Source: Chryseobacterium formosum (GTDB lineage: Bacteria; Bacteroidota; Bacteroidia; Flavobacteriales; Weeksellaceae). Taken from it: a stretch of DNA of 64,000 bases. The position numbers and the translations under genes are program-made. Below, in pieces: positions 41,659 to 50,431 of this stretch (within the stretch, counting starts at the first letter, position 1; every line of letters begins with the position of its first letter). The stretch spans positions 248,001 to 312,000 of the forward strand of contig NZ_JAOVZW010000008.1 in NCBI RefSeq assembly GCF_026460885.1. The letters run 5' to 3'. A model generated the notes under the pieces. That model was not told where the DNA came from. It saw only the letters and a program-made list of their open reading frames with translations, and ran no database searches.

Positions 41659-41898
41659 TTATTCTTCCTCTTCTTCGTCGTACTTAGCCAACTCTTCGTC
41701 GCACCATTTGAAAGCTGCTTCCACTACTTTTGTAGCTTCGTCTGCCATAGTTTCTTCATCGTCACCTTCCAAATCATCAAGCCATTCTACTTCCTCTTCT
41801 TCAACGTTTAAGATGAATCTTGGATATTCTGTATGAACTACGAATAAATCTTCAGGAAATTCCGAATTGTCTGCTAATAAAAACTTTGGTAATTTCAT
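41659..41898 (-). CDS. Small acidic conserved protein
   Basis: 79 residues. Starts MKLPKFLLADNSEFPEDLFVVHTEYPRFILNV, then Glu/Asp-rich (EEEEVEWLDDLEGDDEE) and ends in KYDEEEEE. No signal peptide. The reverse strand reads as a Ser-rich frame, which is a shadow. The ordered N-terminal half and clean start suggest a real gene typical of flavobacteria, function unknown. Confidence 0.75.
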   Translation of the reverse strand: MKLPKFLLADNSEFPEDLFVVHTEYPRFILNVEEEEVEWLDDLEGDDEETMADEATKVVEAAFKWCDEELAKYDEEEEE

Positions 41899-41937
41899 TT
41901 TTTTATTGTTTTAACTTTAAAATCAAAGATAATAAAA

Positions 41938-43299
41938 TTATTGGTATTTGTTCTTGTCGAGCTTAATTTTTTGTAAAACTTTATGTGGCGTTAACGTTGA
42001 CTTTTTTAAGGTATCTTCTGCCTTAAAAGTGAAATCAATATCTGAATTTACAGTACCAATTAATTCAGAAATCTGAACATTTTCTAAGTCTTCAAGATCT
42101 TTAACGTAAAATTTTAACGGAACTTTATCCAGTTTTTCTGTTTTTAAATAATTAGAAATTTCTTTTCTATTTTTAAGATAATTCCCTTTTGAAAGCCAAG
42201 TAAAAGCGAATCCTGTCAAAAGACTTAAAGCTCCCATAAGATAAATTTTTGTTCCGAAAATATTAAATAATTTTTTAAAATAAACCAGGCAAATAGAAAA
42301 TGTAAAAGGTACTAATAATCGATATCCTAGAGCATCTGTTGAATAGAAATATTGAATTAAAAATGAACATATAATTCCTGAAACACCGATTAGAATCATA
42401 TATTTTTCGGTTTCTGAAAGTTTTGTTCTGATAAAAAGAAAGGTAATTACTAAAATATTGATTAATCCAATTCCATAAATTCCCCAATTGATGATTCCAC
42501 CTCCAGGATTTGCGATGTGTACAAAAGGATTGAAGCTTGTTGCTATACCTTGTACAAATTCTGTAATTAAAAGGGAAGTTGGCTTTAGACCTATTTCAAG
42601 AAAATCATCGACATAATTTTTATTAAACAAATCAATGAAGAATAATTTATATAAAACAATATAAAATGCAGCGATGATGGCTGAAAAGACAAATGTTCTT
42701 CCGTAATTTTTTTTAAAACTCAGTAAACCAAATAATCCTGTTGCTCCTATAATAAAAAGTGCGCTGTATCGAATATTAAAAATTAAAATTAAACTCAGCG
42801 ATAAATAGAGCAGTGCCTTTTTATTTGTAAGTCTTTCTTTTATAATCAAATGAGCAATATATAATAAAATAAATATAGAAAGTAAAGTTAATGTTTCGCT
42901 GAATGTTGCTGCAAAAACACTCACAAAACCAAATAAAGAGCAGGTAATAATAGCTTCCCTTAAATAAAATTTTGTTTTTTTAGCAATTAAAATGATGAGC
43001 AAAAACGAAAAAACTCCTACAAGTTTACTGCTCCAGAATTCATCTAAACCAAAAAAAGTAAAAAATTTAATACTGAAAATATATCCTAAAGGTGTAATTG
43101 TATTATCAATCTCCGGGAAAACATGAGCCGATCTCATGAATCTTATTCCATCGGGCGTTACTCGTCCTTTTTCATTCAGTAAAAAACGCAAAATGGTCAT
43201 CACTAAAGTAATGATGACCATTGATATTTGGATATATTTTTCTTTAAATTTTAACAAGGTTGAAGTTATTAGGTTATAGTTTACAGGTTTGACACTCAA
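41938..43299 (-). CDS. Polytopic membrane protein, possible GT-C type glycosyltransferase
   Basis: About 453 residues if the TTG at 43299 is used; another in-frame TTG 14 codons in and the first ATG at residue 27 make the start uncertain. About 10-11 hydrophobic segments. KGRVTPDGIRFMRSAHVFPEIDNTITPLGYIFSIKFF in the first loop has the acidic residues typical of dolichyl-phosphate-mannose-type (GT-C) transferases, and IFGTKIYLMGALSLLTG is a late helix. C-terminal ~90 residues are soluble. Substrate and lipid donor unknown. Confidence 0.65.
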   Translation of the reverse strand: MSVKPVNYNLITSTLLKFKEKYIQISMVIITLVMTILRFLLNEKGRVTPDGIRFMRSAHVFPEIDNTITPLGYIFSIKFFTFFGLDEFWSSKLVGVFSFLLIILIAKKTKFYLREAIITCSLFGFVSVFAATFSETLTLLSIFILLYIAHLIIKERLTNKKALLYLSLSLILIFNIRYSALFIIGATGLFGLLSFKKNYGRTFVFSAIIAAFYIVLYKLFFIDLFNKNYVDDFLEIGLKPTSLLITEFVQGIATSFNPFVHIANPGGGIINWGIYGIGLINILVITFLFIRTKLSETEKYMILIGVSGIICSFLIQYFYSTDALGYRLLVPFTFSICLVYFKKLFNIFGTKIYLMGALSLLTGFAFTWLSKGNYLKNRKEISNYLKTEKLDKVPLKFYVKDLEDLENVQISELIGTVNSDIDFTFKAEDTLKKSTLTPHKVLQKIKLDKNKYQ

Positions 43300-43336
43300 A
43301 TTTATAATTTATAACTCACAACTCATCATTTAAAAT

Positions 43337-44230
43337 CTATTTTGCAAACATTTTTGCTACTTTCTCTGCTTTTTTGCTTTCAGAATAATCATAGAAACCT
43401 TCTCCAGATTTTACTCCTAATTTTCCTGCCATTACCATATTTACCAATAGTGGATTTGGAGCATATTTAGGATTTTTAAAACCATCGTACATTACATTTA
43501 GAATAGCCAAACAAACATCAAGACCGATAAAATCTGCCAATTGAAGCGGTCCCATTGGATGAGCCATTCCTAATTTCATAACCGTATCTATTTCTTCAAC
43601 TCCCGCAACTCCGTTGTAAAGTGTTTCGATTGATTCGTTAATCATTGGCATCAAAATTCTGTTTGCCACAAAACCAGGGTAATCATTAACTTCAACAGGA
43701 ACTTTTCCTAAAGTTTTGCTCATCTCGTAGATTGAGTCGAAAGTTTCTTTAGAAGTAGAATAACCTTTGATGATTTCTACCAGTTTCATGATTGGAACAG
43801 GGTTCATAAAGTGCATTCCGATTACTTTATCTGCTCTTTTTGTTGCGGCAGCAATTTTAGTAATAGAAATTGAAGAAGTATTGGTTGATAAAATGCAGTT
43901 TTCAGGAGCAAATTCATCCATTTGAGCGAAAATTTTAAGCTTCAAATCCTGATTTTCAGTTGCAGCTTCTACTACTAAATCTGCGTTTGTTACTGCATCC
44001 TTCAGTTGTGTAAAAGTGGTGATATTCCCTAAAGTTTCTGCTTTTTGTTCTTCTGTAAGATTTCCTTTTGCAATAATTCTGTCAAGGTTGGTTGTAATCG
44101 TTTTCAAACCTCTGTCTAAAGCCTCCTGAGAAACATCTACCAAGTTTACACTAAAACCGCTTTGTGCGAAAGTATGTGCAATACCATTTCCCATGGTTCC
44201 GGCTCCGATAACGACAATGTTTTTGATCAT
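43337..44230 (-). CDS. 3-hydroxyacyl-CoA dehydrogenase (3-hydroxybutyryl-CoA dehydrogenase type)
   Basis: 297 residues, the length of stand-alone HBD/PaaH enzymes. NAD-binding VVIGAGTMGNGIAHTFAQSG, LSTNTSSISITKIAAAT, MHFMNPVPIMKLVEIIKG (catalytic His), and C-terminal YPGFVANRILMPMINESIETL and HPMGPLQLADFIGLD. Oxidises (S)-3-hydroxyacyl-CoA with NAD+ in beta-oxidation or butanoate metabolism. The start overlaps the stop of the upstream gene by four bases (ATGA), suggesting translational coupling. Confidence 0.94.
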   Translation of the reverse strand: MIKNIVVIGAGTMGNGIAHTFAQSGFSVNLVDVSQEALDRGLKTITTNLDRIIAKGNLTEEQKAETLGNITTFTQLKDAVTNADLVVEAATENQDLKLKIFAQMDEFAPENCILSTNTSSISITKIAAATKRADKVIGMHFMNPVPIMKLVEIIKGYSTSKETFDSIYEMSKTLGKVPVEVNDYPGFVANRILMPMINESIETLYNGVAGVEEIDTVMKLGMAHPMGPLQLADFIGLDVCLAILNVMYDGFKNPKYAPNPLLVNMVMAGKLGVKSGEGFYDYSESKKAEKVAKMFAK

Positions 44231-44652
44231 TTTAATTTTTCTTTTTTATTATATACAGTTAGATTATTTATTTTTTTTAAATCTTCCTTTTTTACCAATC
44301 CTGTACTTTGGAAATTTACTGTTCCGTCACTGCTTTGGTTTTTCGCATTATTTTGAGAATTTACAGCAGCTTCAAGACCGGTTACAAACTTTTTTTTCTT
44401 GCTTCTCGTTAAAGAATCAATCCCGATATATAATCTGAATTCACCTTCTCTTCCCAAACCGGATTGTCTAAAAACTTCAATCTCTTTTCCTTTGTTTTTG
44501 GCTTTAAAAGCTTCAATATAATTCATTACAGGAGCTGTTGAAGGGGGACCGCAACAAATACTGTTGTAACTTATTTCATAGAAGTTTTCACTTTTTTGTG
44601 CATAAAAAAATACGCAGCTAAAAATTCCTAGAGTTAAAAATATCTTTTTCAT
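44227..44652 (-). CDS. Hypothetical exported protein coupled to the acyl-CoA dehydrogenase gene
   Basis: 141 residues. Signal peptide MKKIFLTLGIFSCVFFYAQ. Mature part contains SYNSICCGPPSTAPVMNYIEAFKAKNKGKEIEVFRQSGLGREGEFRLYIGID, with a CC pair that could form a disulfide or bind metal. Highly basic C-terminus. No family recognised. Overlaps the next gene by ATGA, though no functional link is evident. Confidence 0.65.
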   Translation of the reverse strand: MKKIFLTLGIFSCVFFYAQKSENFYEISYNSICCGPPSTAPVMNYIEAFKAKNKGKEIEVFRQSGLGREGEFRLYIGIDSLTRSKKKKFVTGLEAAVNSQNNAKNQSSDGTVNFQSTGLVKKEDLKKINNLTVYNKKEKLK

Positions 44653-44682
44653 TTTGATGGTTTTAAAATTAAGCTTTAAATT

Positions 44683-45561
44683 TTACTTATTAAAATAATC
44701 CCAGACAATCTTTGAAATGTCTGAAATCATCTTACAATTCACTTCATCTGTTTCCGTAGAATTGTTCACAAATACTGCCATTGCATAATGTTTGCCATTC
44801 GGTAAAGTAACAATTCCCATATCGTTTTCTGCAACCGTTAAATCATTATCATATTTCCCTGAAGATCCCGTTTTATGCGCTACAGGAGTATTTTTTGGAA
44901 GCTGTTCAACCAATTTATTGGCACCGGTTTTTGTTCCGAGCATAATTTTCATTAAATAATCGGTAGATTTTTTTGAAAGGACTTTTCCATCATAAAAACT
45001 TTTCAGAAGATTGACGGCAGATTCCGTTGTGCTGTAATTTTTGTACTGATTCTTCCAATCTTTATGCATTTCGTCTTCATTTACTTTTATCTGAAAACCT
45101 TTCACACCATTAGAATCCATGAATTTCTGAACGGTTTTTGTTCCACCAATCATTTTTAATAATTTGTCGCATCCGTTATTATCACTCAATGCAACGGTAT
45201 AATCGATGATTTCGTCTAAAGTTAATTCAATATCTCCAGTTGGATATTTTTCTTTTATCGGAGACCATGTTTTTGGTAATAATTCAGATTCTTTTAATAC
45301 TACTTTTTGATCTAAAGATAATTTTCCCTGATCTACCAAATCTAAAACAGCAGCAGCAATATGAAACTTAAAAACACTTAAAGTGGGAAGTTTTCTGTCT
45401 GCATTTCTATTGTATTTAAATCCATTTTCAAAACTTAATATGGAAATCCCTACTGTAGCTTTTTTATTCAGAAGAACTATATTGATTTTATCATGTAAAC
45501 TCAATTTTTGTCCAAAACTAAATGTTGAAATTAAAAAAAAGAGCAAAATTATTTTTTTCAT
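44683..45561 (-). CDS. bla: Class A beta-lactamase, subclass A2 (CGA/CIA/CME-like)
   Basis: 292 residues from ATG 45561; a frame extension to 45594 lies in a terminator hairpin. Signal peptide MKKIILLFFLISTFSFGQ. Serine beta-lactamase motifs: S62-V-F-K65 (SxxK), S126-D-N128, omega-loop VNEDEMHKDWKNQYKN around 160-174 with Glu162/Glu164 as candidate general base, and K230-T-G232. The NEDEMHKDW form and omega-loop are of subclass A2, the group containing extended-spectrum CGA, CIA and CME enzymes of Chryseobacterium. Resistance to penicillins and some cephalosporins is likely; phenotype unproven. Confidence 0.9.
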   Translation of the reverse strand: MKKIILLFFLISTFSFGQKLSLHDKINIVLLNKKATVGISILSFENGFKYNRNADRKLPTLSVFKFHIAAAVLDLVDQGKLSLDQKVVLKESELLPKTWSPIKEKYPTGDIELTLDEIIDYTVALSDNNGCDKLLKMIGGTKTVQKFMDSNGVKGFQIKVNEDEMHKDWKNQYKNYSTTESAVNLLKSFYDGKVLSKKSTDYLMKIMLGTKTGANKLVEQLPKNTPVAHKTGSSGKYDNDLTVAENDMGIVTLPNGKHYAMAVFVNNSTETDEVNCKMISDISKIVWDYFNK

Positions 45562-45573
45562 AATATTTTGTTT

Positions 45574-45601
45574 AAAAAAATCCTTCTTAAGCAAGAAGGA
45601 T
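45574..45601 (-). terminator. Terminator/attenuator hairpin in front of bla
   Basis: A 9-bp stem ATCCTTCTT / AAGAAGGAT with a 4-base loop; six or seven T follow on the minus strand, ending 13 bases before the bla ATG. It may end the upstream DUF5362 transcript, but bla has no room for its own promoter downstream of it. A possible -7 box TATATTTG lies at 45616-45609, before the hairpin. Confidence 0.75.
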
Positions 45602-45626
45602 GTATATTCAAATATAAAATTTTAAT

Positions 45627-46067
45627 CTAAAAGTAGCTGCCAAAACCAGTAATGATTGTGCCAATAATTATAAGTATGTATAGTCCAAACAAAACGATGG
45701 TAAGGATTCCAATAAATTTATAGTGAGATTTCAAATATTCAAATGACTTGGTAAGAGTAGCTTGATTATTTGTACGCAAAGCCTCTTTCATATTTGAGGA
45801 AAATCTGTACAGGAAATTAATTGGTAAATAATAAAATGCTGCGAGTGCAAAATAAAACAACGAGATCAATGTTCCGCCACTAAAAGGTCCCATACTAACT
45901 GATGAACCAATTATCAAAACAAAAACTGCCACCAAAACCATTAAACCGATACCGATGTAACCTAAAATTGATAAAAATGTTGCCCATCTTGCTGTTTCTG
46001 TTAGAAAAAGCTTAGAAGCATTGTCGATTCTCAGCTCTTCAAACTGCTCGAAAGGAGATTTTTCCAT
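45627..46067 (-). CDS. DUF5362 family membrane protein
   Basis: 146 residues with about four membrane helices (WATFLSILGYIGIGLMVLVAVFVLIIG; ISLFYFALAAFYYLPINFLYRFS; FIGILTIVLFGLYILIIIGTII). The RFSSNMKEALRTNNQATLTKSFEYLKSHYKFIGI linker is characteristic of this small family. Inner membrane, no known function. Lies upstream of bla, separated by the hairpin. Confidence 0.75.
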   Translation of the reverse strand: MEKSPFEQFEELRIDNASKLFLTETARWATFLSILGYIGIGLMVLVAVFVLIIGSSVSMGPFSGGTLISLFYFALAAFYYLPINFLYRFSSNMKEALRTNNQATLTKSFEYLKSHYKFIGILTIVLFGLYILIIIGTIITGFGSYF

Positions 46068-46123
46068 TATTTATATTTTTGGCAAAATAATTAAAATTAT
46101 TGGAATAAGATTGACTATTATTC

Positions 46124-47086
46124 TTAGCTAATCAATTCCATAATTTTCAAAGCAACTTTCAATGCTTCAGTTCCGTCTTCCAAAGAAACTTCTACATTTT
46201 TTTCTTGAAGAATTGCGTCTGCAAAAGAATTTAATTCATCTAAAATCGCATTATTGGGCTGAATATTCGGATATTCAAATAAGATTTGATTTTTTTCACC
46301 TTCTGCATTTTCAATAATCATATCAAATGGAGTAGGATTTTCAGGCGCATCTTTCATACGGATTACTTCCGCTTTTTTCTCTAAGAAGTCAACAGAAACG
46401 TAAGCGTCTTTCTGGAAAAAACGACTTTTTCTCATTGCTTTCATAGAGATTCTTGAAGTTGTTAAATTGGCAACACAACCGTTTTCAAATTCAATTCTAG
46501 CATTGGTAATATCCGGAGTTTTGCTTACTACACAAACTCCACTTGCATGAATGTTTTTCACTGGCGATTTTACAACGCTCAATAAAATATCCAAATCGTG
46601 AATCATTAAATCTAAAACTACAGAAACATCAGTTCCACGAGGATTAAATTCTGCCAAACGGTGAATTTCGATAAACATTGGATTCTGAATGTAATCTTTT
46701 GCTCCAATAAATGCAGGATTGTATCTTTCAACGTGACCAACTTGCGCTTTGATACCGTTTTCACGACATTTTTTTAAAATTTCTTCAGCCTGTTCAAGAG
46801 TTTGGGTAACGGGTTTTTCAATGAAAAAATGAAGACCTTTTTCAATGGCTTTTAAAGCATAATCGTAATGATAAAGTGTGGGAGTTACAATATCCAACAT
46901 TTCAATCTGATCTAATAATTCGTCGAAATTTTCAAAATATTTATATCCGAATTCGGCTTCTAATTTTCTGCCATTTTCTGCATCTTTATCATGAAAACCA
47001 ATAAATTCGTATTTATCAGACTGATTCAGAAGTCTTAAATGTATTTTCCCCAAATGTCCGGCGCCAACCAAACCTGCTTTTAACAT
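46124..47086 (-). CDS. Gfo/Idh/MocA family oxidoreductase
   Basis: 320 residues. Rossmann start MLKAGLVGAGHLGKIHLRLL, then FIEKPVTQTLEQAEEIL (the EKP motif of the family), VGHVERYNPAFIGA and RGTDVSVVLDLMIHDLDILLSVV. NAD(P)-dependent sugar or nucleotide-sugar dehydrogenases belong here; the substrate cannot be read. Monocistronic, divergent from pcm. Confidence 0.9.
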   Translation of the reverse strand: MLKAGLVGAGHLGKIHLRLLNQSDKYEFIGFHDKDAENGRKLEAEFGYKYFENFDELLDQIEMLDIVTPTLYHYDYALKAIEKGLHFFIEKPVTQTLEQAEEILKKCRENGIKAQVGHVERYNPAFIGAKDYIQNPMFIEIHRLAEFNPRGTDVSVVLDLMIHDLDILLSVVKSPVKNIHASGVCVVSKTPDITNARIEFENGCVANLTTSRISMKAMRKSRFFQKDAYVSVDFLEKKAEVIRMKDAPENPTPFDMIIENAEGEKNQILFEYPNIQPNNAILDELNSFADAILQEKNVEVSLEDGTEALKVALKIMELIS

Positions 47087-47172
47087 AGCTTTTTAATTTT
47101 TGTAAAGATAATAATTTTAGGTATTAGAGAATAGATGATAGTTTTTAGGTTGATAAATATTGATTGTTTTTT

Positions 47173-47180
47173 TACTTTTG
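47173..47180 (+). promoter_or_regulatory. -7 box TACTTTTG of pcm
   Basis: TAnnTTTG match 28 bases before the ATG at 47208. Confidence 0.55.
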
Positions 47181-47207
47181 TAGAAACTACTATTATAACT
47201 GTTGATA

Positions 47208-47858
47208 ATGCATGATTCGTTTGTACATAAAGGGAAAAGGAAAAATTTGGTTGAATATCTCAGACACAGAATCGGGATCACGGATGAAAATGTACTTTCT
47301 GCGATAAATGAAGTTCCTAGACATCTCTTTATAGAAAGTATTTTTGAAGATTATGCCTATGAAGATCGCGCTTTTCCTATTTTGGCGCATCAGACTATTT
47401 CGCATCCATCAACCGTTGCAGAACAGTCTGAGCTTTTACAGGTAAAAGAAGGCGAAAAAGTATTGGAAATAGGTACTGGTTGTGGTTATCAAACTGCAGT
47501 TTTATTAGCCATGAAAGCTTTGGTTTTTACGGTTGAAAGACAAAAAGACCTTTTCGATTTTTCTAAAAAGAAATTACGAGAAATGCATTTATACCCAAAA
47601 TTTCAAAGTTTTGGAGATGGTTTTGCAGGACTTCCGACTTTTGCTCCTTTCGATAAAATTATTGTGACTTGCGGAGCTTCCGTTTTGCCGACAGAATTAT
47701 TAAAACAGCTAAAAGTAGGCGGAAAAATGGTGATTCCTTTAGGTCCGACTGATCAACAGGTTTTATACCGATTTACAAAAATTTCTCCTACAGAAATTGA
47801 GAAAGAAGAATTTGGGGCGTATAAATTTGTGCCGATGTTGAATAATACGAATCAGTAA
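47208..47858 (+). CDS. pcm: Protein-L-isoaspartate (D-aspartate) O-methyltransferase
   Basis: 216 residues from ATG 47208 (a TTG two codons earlier is also in frame). Diagnostic AVPRHLFI-like NEVPRHLFIE, HQTISHPSTVAEQSELLQ, motif I VLEIGTGCGYQTAVLL and FDKIIVTCGASVLPTELLKQLKVGGKMVIPLG. Repairs isoaspartyl residues using SAM. Followed after 42 bases by an unrelated small membrane protein. Confidence 0.96.
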   Translation: MHDSFVHKGKRKNLVEYLRHRIGITDENVLSAINEVPRHLFIESIFEDYAYEDRAFPILAHQTISHPSTVAEQSELLQVKEGEKVLEIGTGCGYQTAVLLAMKALVFTVERQKDLFDFSKKKLREMHLYPKFQSFGDGFAGLPTFAPFDKIIVTCGASVLPTELLKQLKVGGKMVIPLGPTDQQVLYRFTKISPTEIEKEEFGAYKFVPMLNNTNQ

Positions 47859-47900
47859 TTATCCCAATTTTTTGGTAACTTAGAGCAAAGCCTGAATGCA

Positions 47901-48182
47901 ATGAAGCAAGAAAAAAAGAATGCGCTAAAGTCAATAATATTTTATGTAATAGCGATATTGACGATAGTTGTAATAAACGCTTCAGGAAAATTTAAATCTG
48001 GACCTTGTACTCCAAACTTGGATGTCTTGTCAGTTTTTGCCGTTGTAGCATTAAATGTTATTTTATTGATTGTTAATATAGTGAAAGCATTCGTTATGAA
48101 AAAGCAGACACGACTTTCGGTTGTTGTACATTTTGTGGCGCTACTAATTTGGGTTATTGTATTTAATTGTAAAATGATCTGA
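47901..48182 (+). CDS. Small membrane protein, unknown
   Basis: 93 residues with three predicted helices (SIIFYVIAILTIVVINAS; LSVFAVVALNVILLIVNIV; LSVVVHFVALLIWVIVF). Not recognised. Same direction as pcm and the DUF1801 gene, 37 bases before the latter. Confidence 0.6.
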   Translation: MKQEKKNALKSIIFYVIAILTIVVINASGKFKSGPCTPNLDVLSVFAVVALNVILLIVNIVKAFVMKKQTRLSVVVHFVALLIWVIVFNCKMI

Positions 48183-48219
48183 ATTATAATTTGTTATCAA
48201 TCTAAAATCCCATTAAAAT

Positions 48220-48615
48220 ATGATAAATCCTGATATTCTGGGTTATAATGAAAAGCAGCTAGATTCAGATAAAGAAATCTGTACTTTTCTTTCTAAATTA
48301 ATTGATGCAGAGCTCAATGATGCCGAAAATAAAATCTGGCACGCACACCCTGTTTGGTTTTTAGATGGAAATCCGATTGTTGGCTTTAGTAAGCAGAAAA
48401 AAGGAATTCGCCTGATGTTTTGGAGTGGGAAGTCTTTCAATGAAGAACAATTGAATATAGAAGGAGAAAAATTTCAGGATGCTTCGGTATTTTATAATGA
48501 TGTCAATGAAATTAATGAAGATGATATTAAAAGATGGGTCAAAAAATCTCAGGAGATTCAATGGGATTATAAAAATATTGTAAAAAGAAAAGGAGAATTA
48601 CTCAGACTGAAATGA
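48220..48615 (+). CDS. DUF1801 domain protein
   Basis: 131 residues. ENKIWHAHPVWFLDGNPIVGFSKQKKGIRLMFWSGKSF is the YdhG/DUF1801 core. Small cytoplasmic alpha/beta protein; relatives include iron-uptake-linked Fra-like proteins, but no role is established. No terminator until 48709. Confidence 0.78.
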   Translation: MINPDILGYNEKQLDSDKEICTFLSKLIDAELNDAENKIWHAHPVWFLDGNPIVGFSKQKKGIRLMFWSGKSFNEEQLNIEGEKFQDASVFYNDVNEINEDDIKRWVKKSQEIQWDYKNIVKRKGELLRLK

Positions 48616-48708
48616 TTTATTAAAAACAATTAATCTTCGCATTTTCGGAATGAAAATTGAACTTTAAATTGAATGAAATCAAAAATATAATTCAATAATA
48701 ATTAAAAG

Positions 48709-48740
48709 AAACCTCATTTGTGAAATTAGTGAGGTTTTTT
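48709..48740 (+). terminator. Intrinsic terminator after the DUF1801 gene
   Basis: AAACCTCA / TGAGGTTT stem with a 13-base loop and six T, 94 bases after the stop. Confidence 0.75.
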
Positions 48741-48761
48741 CATTTAAATAAAATCTAAAAA

Positions 48762-49736
48762 ATGAAAGTTTTTATAAATAAAAGAATTCCCGAAATAGGA
48801 ATTACGATGCTGAAAGAAGCCGGTTTAGAAATTACAATTCCCGAAACTGATGATTTATCGTATGAAAAATGGCTTCAATACTGCAAAAATACAGATGTTA
48901 TCCTAAATGTAGGGCACAATAAATACGATCAGAATTTTTTTGAAAAATGTCCGAATGTAAAAGCAATTGCACTGTTTAGTGTTGGTTTTGATCATGTTGA
49001 TATTAAAGTAGCTACAAAAAGAAATATTCCAATCGGAAATACACCTGATGTTCTGAGTCGAGCTACTTCCGATGTCGCATTTTTATTGATGCAATCGGTT
49101 GCTAGACGGGCGAGTTTTTATTTTCAGAAAGTAAAAAATAACGATTGGGGAAATTTTGATCCGATGTATGAGCTTGGTCAGGAATTATACGGTAAAACTT
49201 TGGGTGTTTTCGGTTTAGGAAGAATTGGCTTTGAAATGGCTGAAAAGTGTAAAAAAGCTTTCGGAATGAATATTATTTACCACAACAGAAACCATAATGA
49301 AGAAGCGGAAAAAGAGCTCGTTGCAAAATATGTTTCTTTTGATGAATTAATTGAGCAGTCGGATGTTTTGAGTATTCACGCAAATTTTAAACCTGAACAA
49401 AGCAATCTTTTCAACGCTTCTGTTTTTGAGAAAATGAAAAAGAATGCAATCTTTGTGAATACGGCGAGAGGAGGTTTTCACAATCAGAAAGATTTGTACG
49501 AAGCTTTAGTTTCAGGACAAATTTGGGGAGCAGGTTTAGACGTTACCAATCCGGAACCCATTGAAGAGAATGACCCTATTTTGAAGTTGTCAAATGTTTG
49601 TGTTTTGCCGCATATTGGTTCAGCAACCGTTGAAGCAAGAAACGGAATGTCAAGATTGGCAGCAGAAAATTTAATTGCTTTTTCAAAAGGAGAAAAAATG
49701 CCACACATCGCAAACCCGGAAGTGTACGAGATTTGA
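48762..49736 (+). CDS. D-2-hydroxyacid dehydrogenase (glyoxylate/hydroxypyruvate reductase type)
   Basis: 324 residues. NAD(P)-binding LGVFGLGRIGFEMAEKCKKAFGMNIIYHNRN, substrate Arg in FVNTARGGFHNQKDLYEAL, Glu in GLDVTNPEPIEENDPIL and catalytic His in LPHIGSATVEARNGMS. The VGFDHVDIKVATKRNIPIGNTPDVLS segment matches GyaR/GhrB-like enzymes. Probably reduces glyoxylate or hydroxypyruvate. Confidence 0.93.
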   Translation: MKVFINKRIPEIGITMLKEAGLEITIPETDDLSYEKWLQYCKNTDVILNVGHNKYDQNFFEKCPNVKAIALFSVGFDHVDIKVATKRNIPIGNTPDVLSRATSDVAFLLMQSVARRASFYFQKVKNNDWGNFDPMYELGQELYGKTLGVFGLGRIGFEMAEKCKKAFGMNIIYHNRNHNEEAEKELVAKYVSFDELIEQSDVLSIHANFKPEQSNLFNASVFEKMKKNAIFVNTARGGFHNQKDLYEALVSGQIWGAGLDVTNPEPIEENDPILKLSNVCVLPHIGSATVEARNGMSRLAAENLIAFSKGEKMPHIANPEVYEI

Positions 49737-49931
49737 TGTTTGAAATAAGAACTTGTGATACAAGATTAGAAATTTAAGATTTAAATATTAAATTCAAGAT
49801 TGCAAGTTTTCGTTTTACAGAATACAAATTGTAAACTAATCTCTTCAACTTGTTTTTTTTAACTTTTTCCTTGGCTCTTTTAAAAATTGGACTCATTTTT
49901 GTCTTTAACACATCACATTAAATACAATATT

Positions 49932-50231
49932 ATGACACCAGAAGATAACAAAAACGAGCAGGACAGAAAACTGGAGGAAATGGATTATAATCCCGGTGAA
50001 GATATCTTCAACAGAGAAGAACACATTCCTTTGGATGGAGATGGGAATCCAATTACAAATCCGGCTCACGTCAACGACGGAATGCCTTATGGTTTAGATG
50101 TTCCCGGAGCGGAAGATGATGATAATTTCGAACAAATCACCGATCAACTTCCCGATGAAGAAAATAATCTTTACAGTCGAAGCGATAATGAAGACGACCA
50201 CGAAGAAGAAAATGACGACATCGTCTCTTAA
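49932..50231 (+). CDS. Small acidic conserved protein
   Basis: 99 residues from ATG 49932; an extension to a TTG at 49887 is unlikely. Very acidic: EDNKNEQDRKLEEMDYNPGEDIFNREEHIPLDGDGNP, then GLDVPGAEDDDNFEQITDQLPDEENN and a terminal DDHEEENDD. Probably disordered and cytoplasmic. The ordered IPLDGDGNPI core suggests a genuine conserved flavobacterial protein, function unknown. A terminator follows. Confidence 0.72.
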   Translation: MTPEDNKNEQDRKLEEMDYNPGEDIFNREEHIPLDGDGNPITNPAHVNDGMPYGLDVPGAEDDDNFEQITDQLPDEENNLYSRSDNEDDHEEENDDIVS

Positions 50232-50235
50232 ATAT

Positions 50236-50263
50236 AATCCCGCAATTTCAAGCGGGATTTTTT
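50236..50263 (+). terminator. Intrinsic terminator after the small acidic gene
   Basis: A perfect 8-bp stem AATCCCGC / GCGGGATT with an 8-base loop and T run. Confidence 0.9.
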
Positions 50264-50355
50264 ATGCTTAATTTTTAAATATTTCTTTTGAATTTAATAT
50301 GATTACAATGCAAAAACTATTTTCTAAATTCATTCGCTGGTTTTATATTAAATAT

Positions 50356-50363
50356 TAACTTTG
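50356..50363 (+). promoter_or_regulatory. -7 box TAACTTTG of the S9 peptidase gene
   Basis: TAACTTTGGC, 68 bases before the ATG at 50432. Confidence 0.55.
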
Positions 50364-50431
50364 GCAATCTTTTAATTAAATAAGAATTAATGAATATTGT
50401 ATGTTCTGAAATTCTTTTAAAATAAAATTAT

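Noticed and set aside
41645-41836. Ser-rich plus-strand reading frame
   Set aside because: Shadow of the acidic minus-strand gene 41659-41898 (Glu/Asp codons read as Ser-rich on the other strand).
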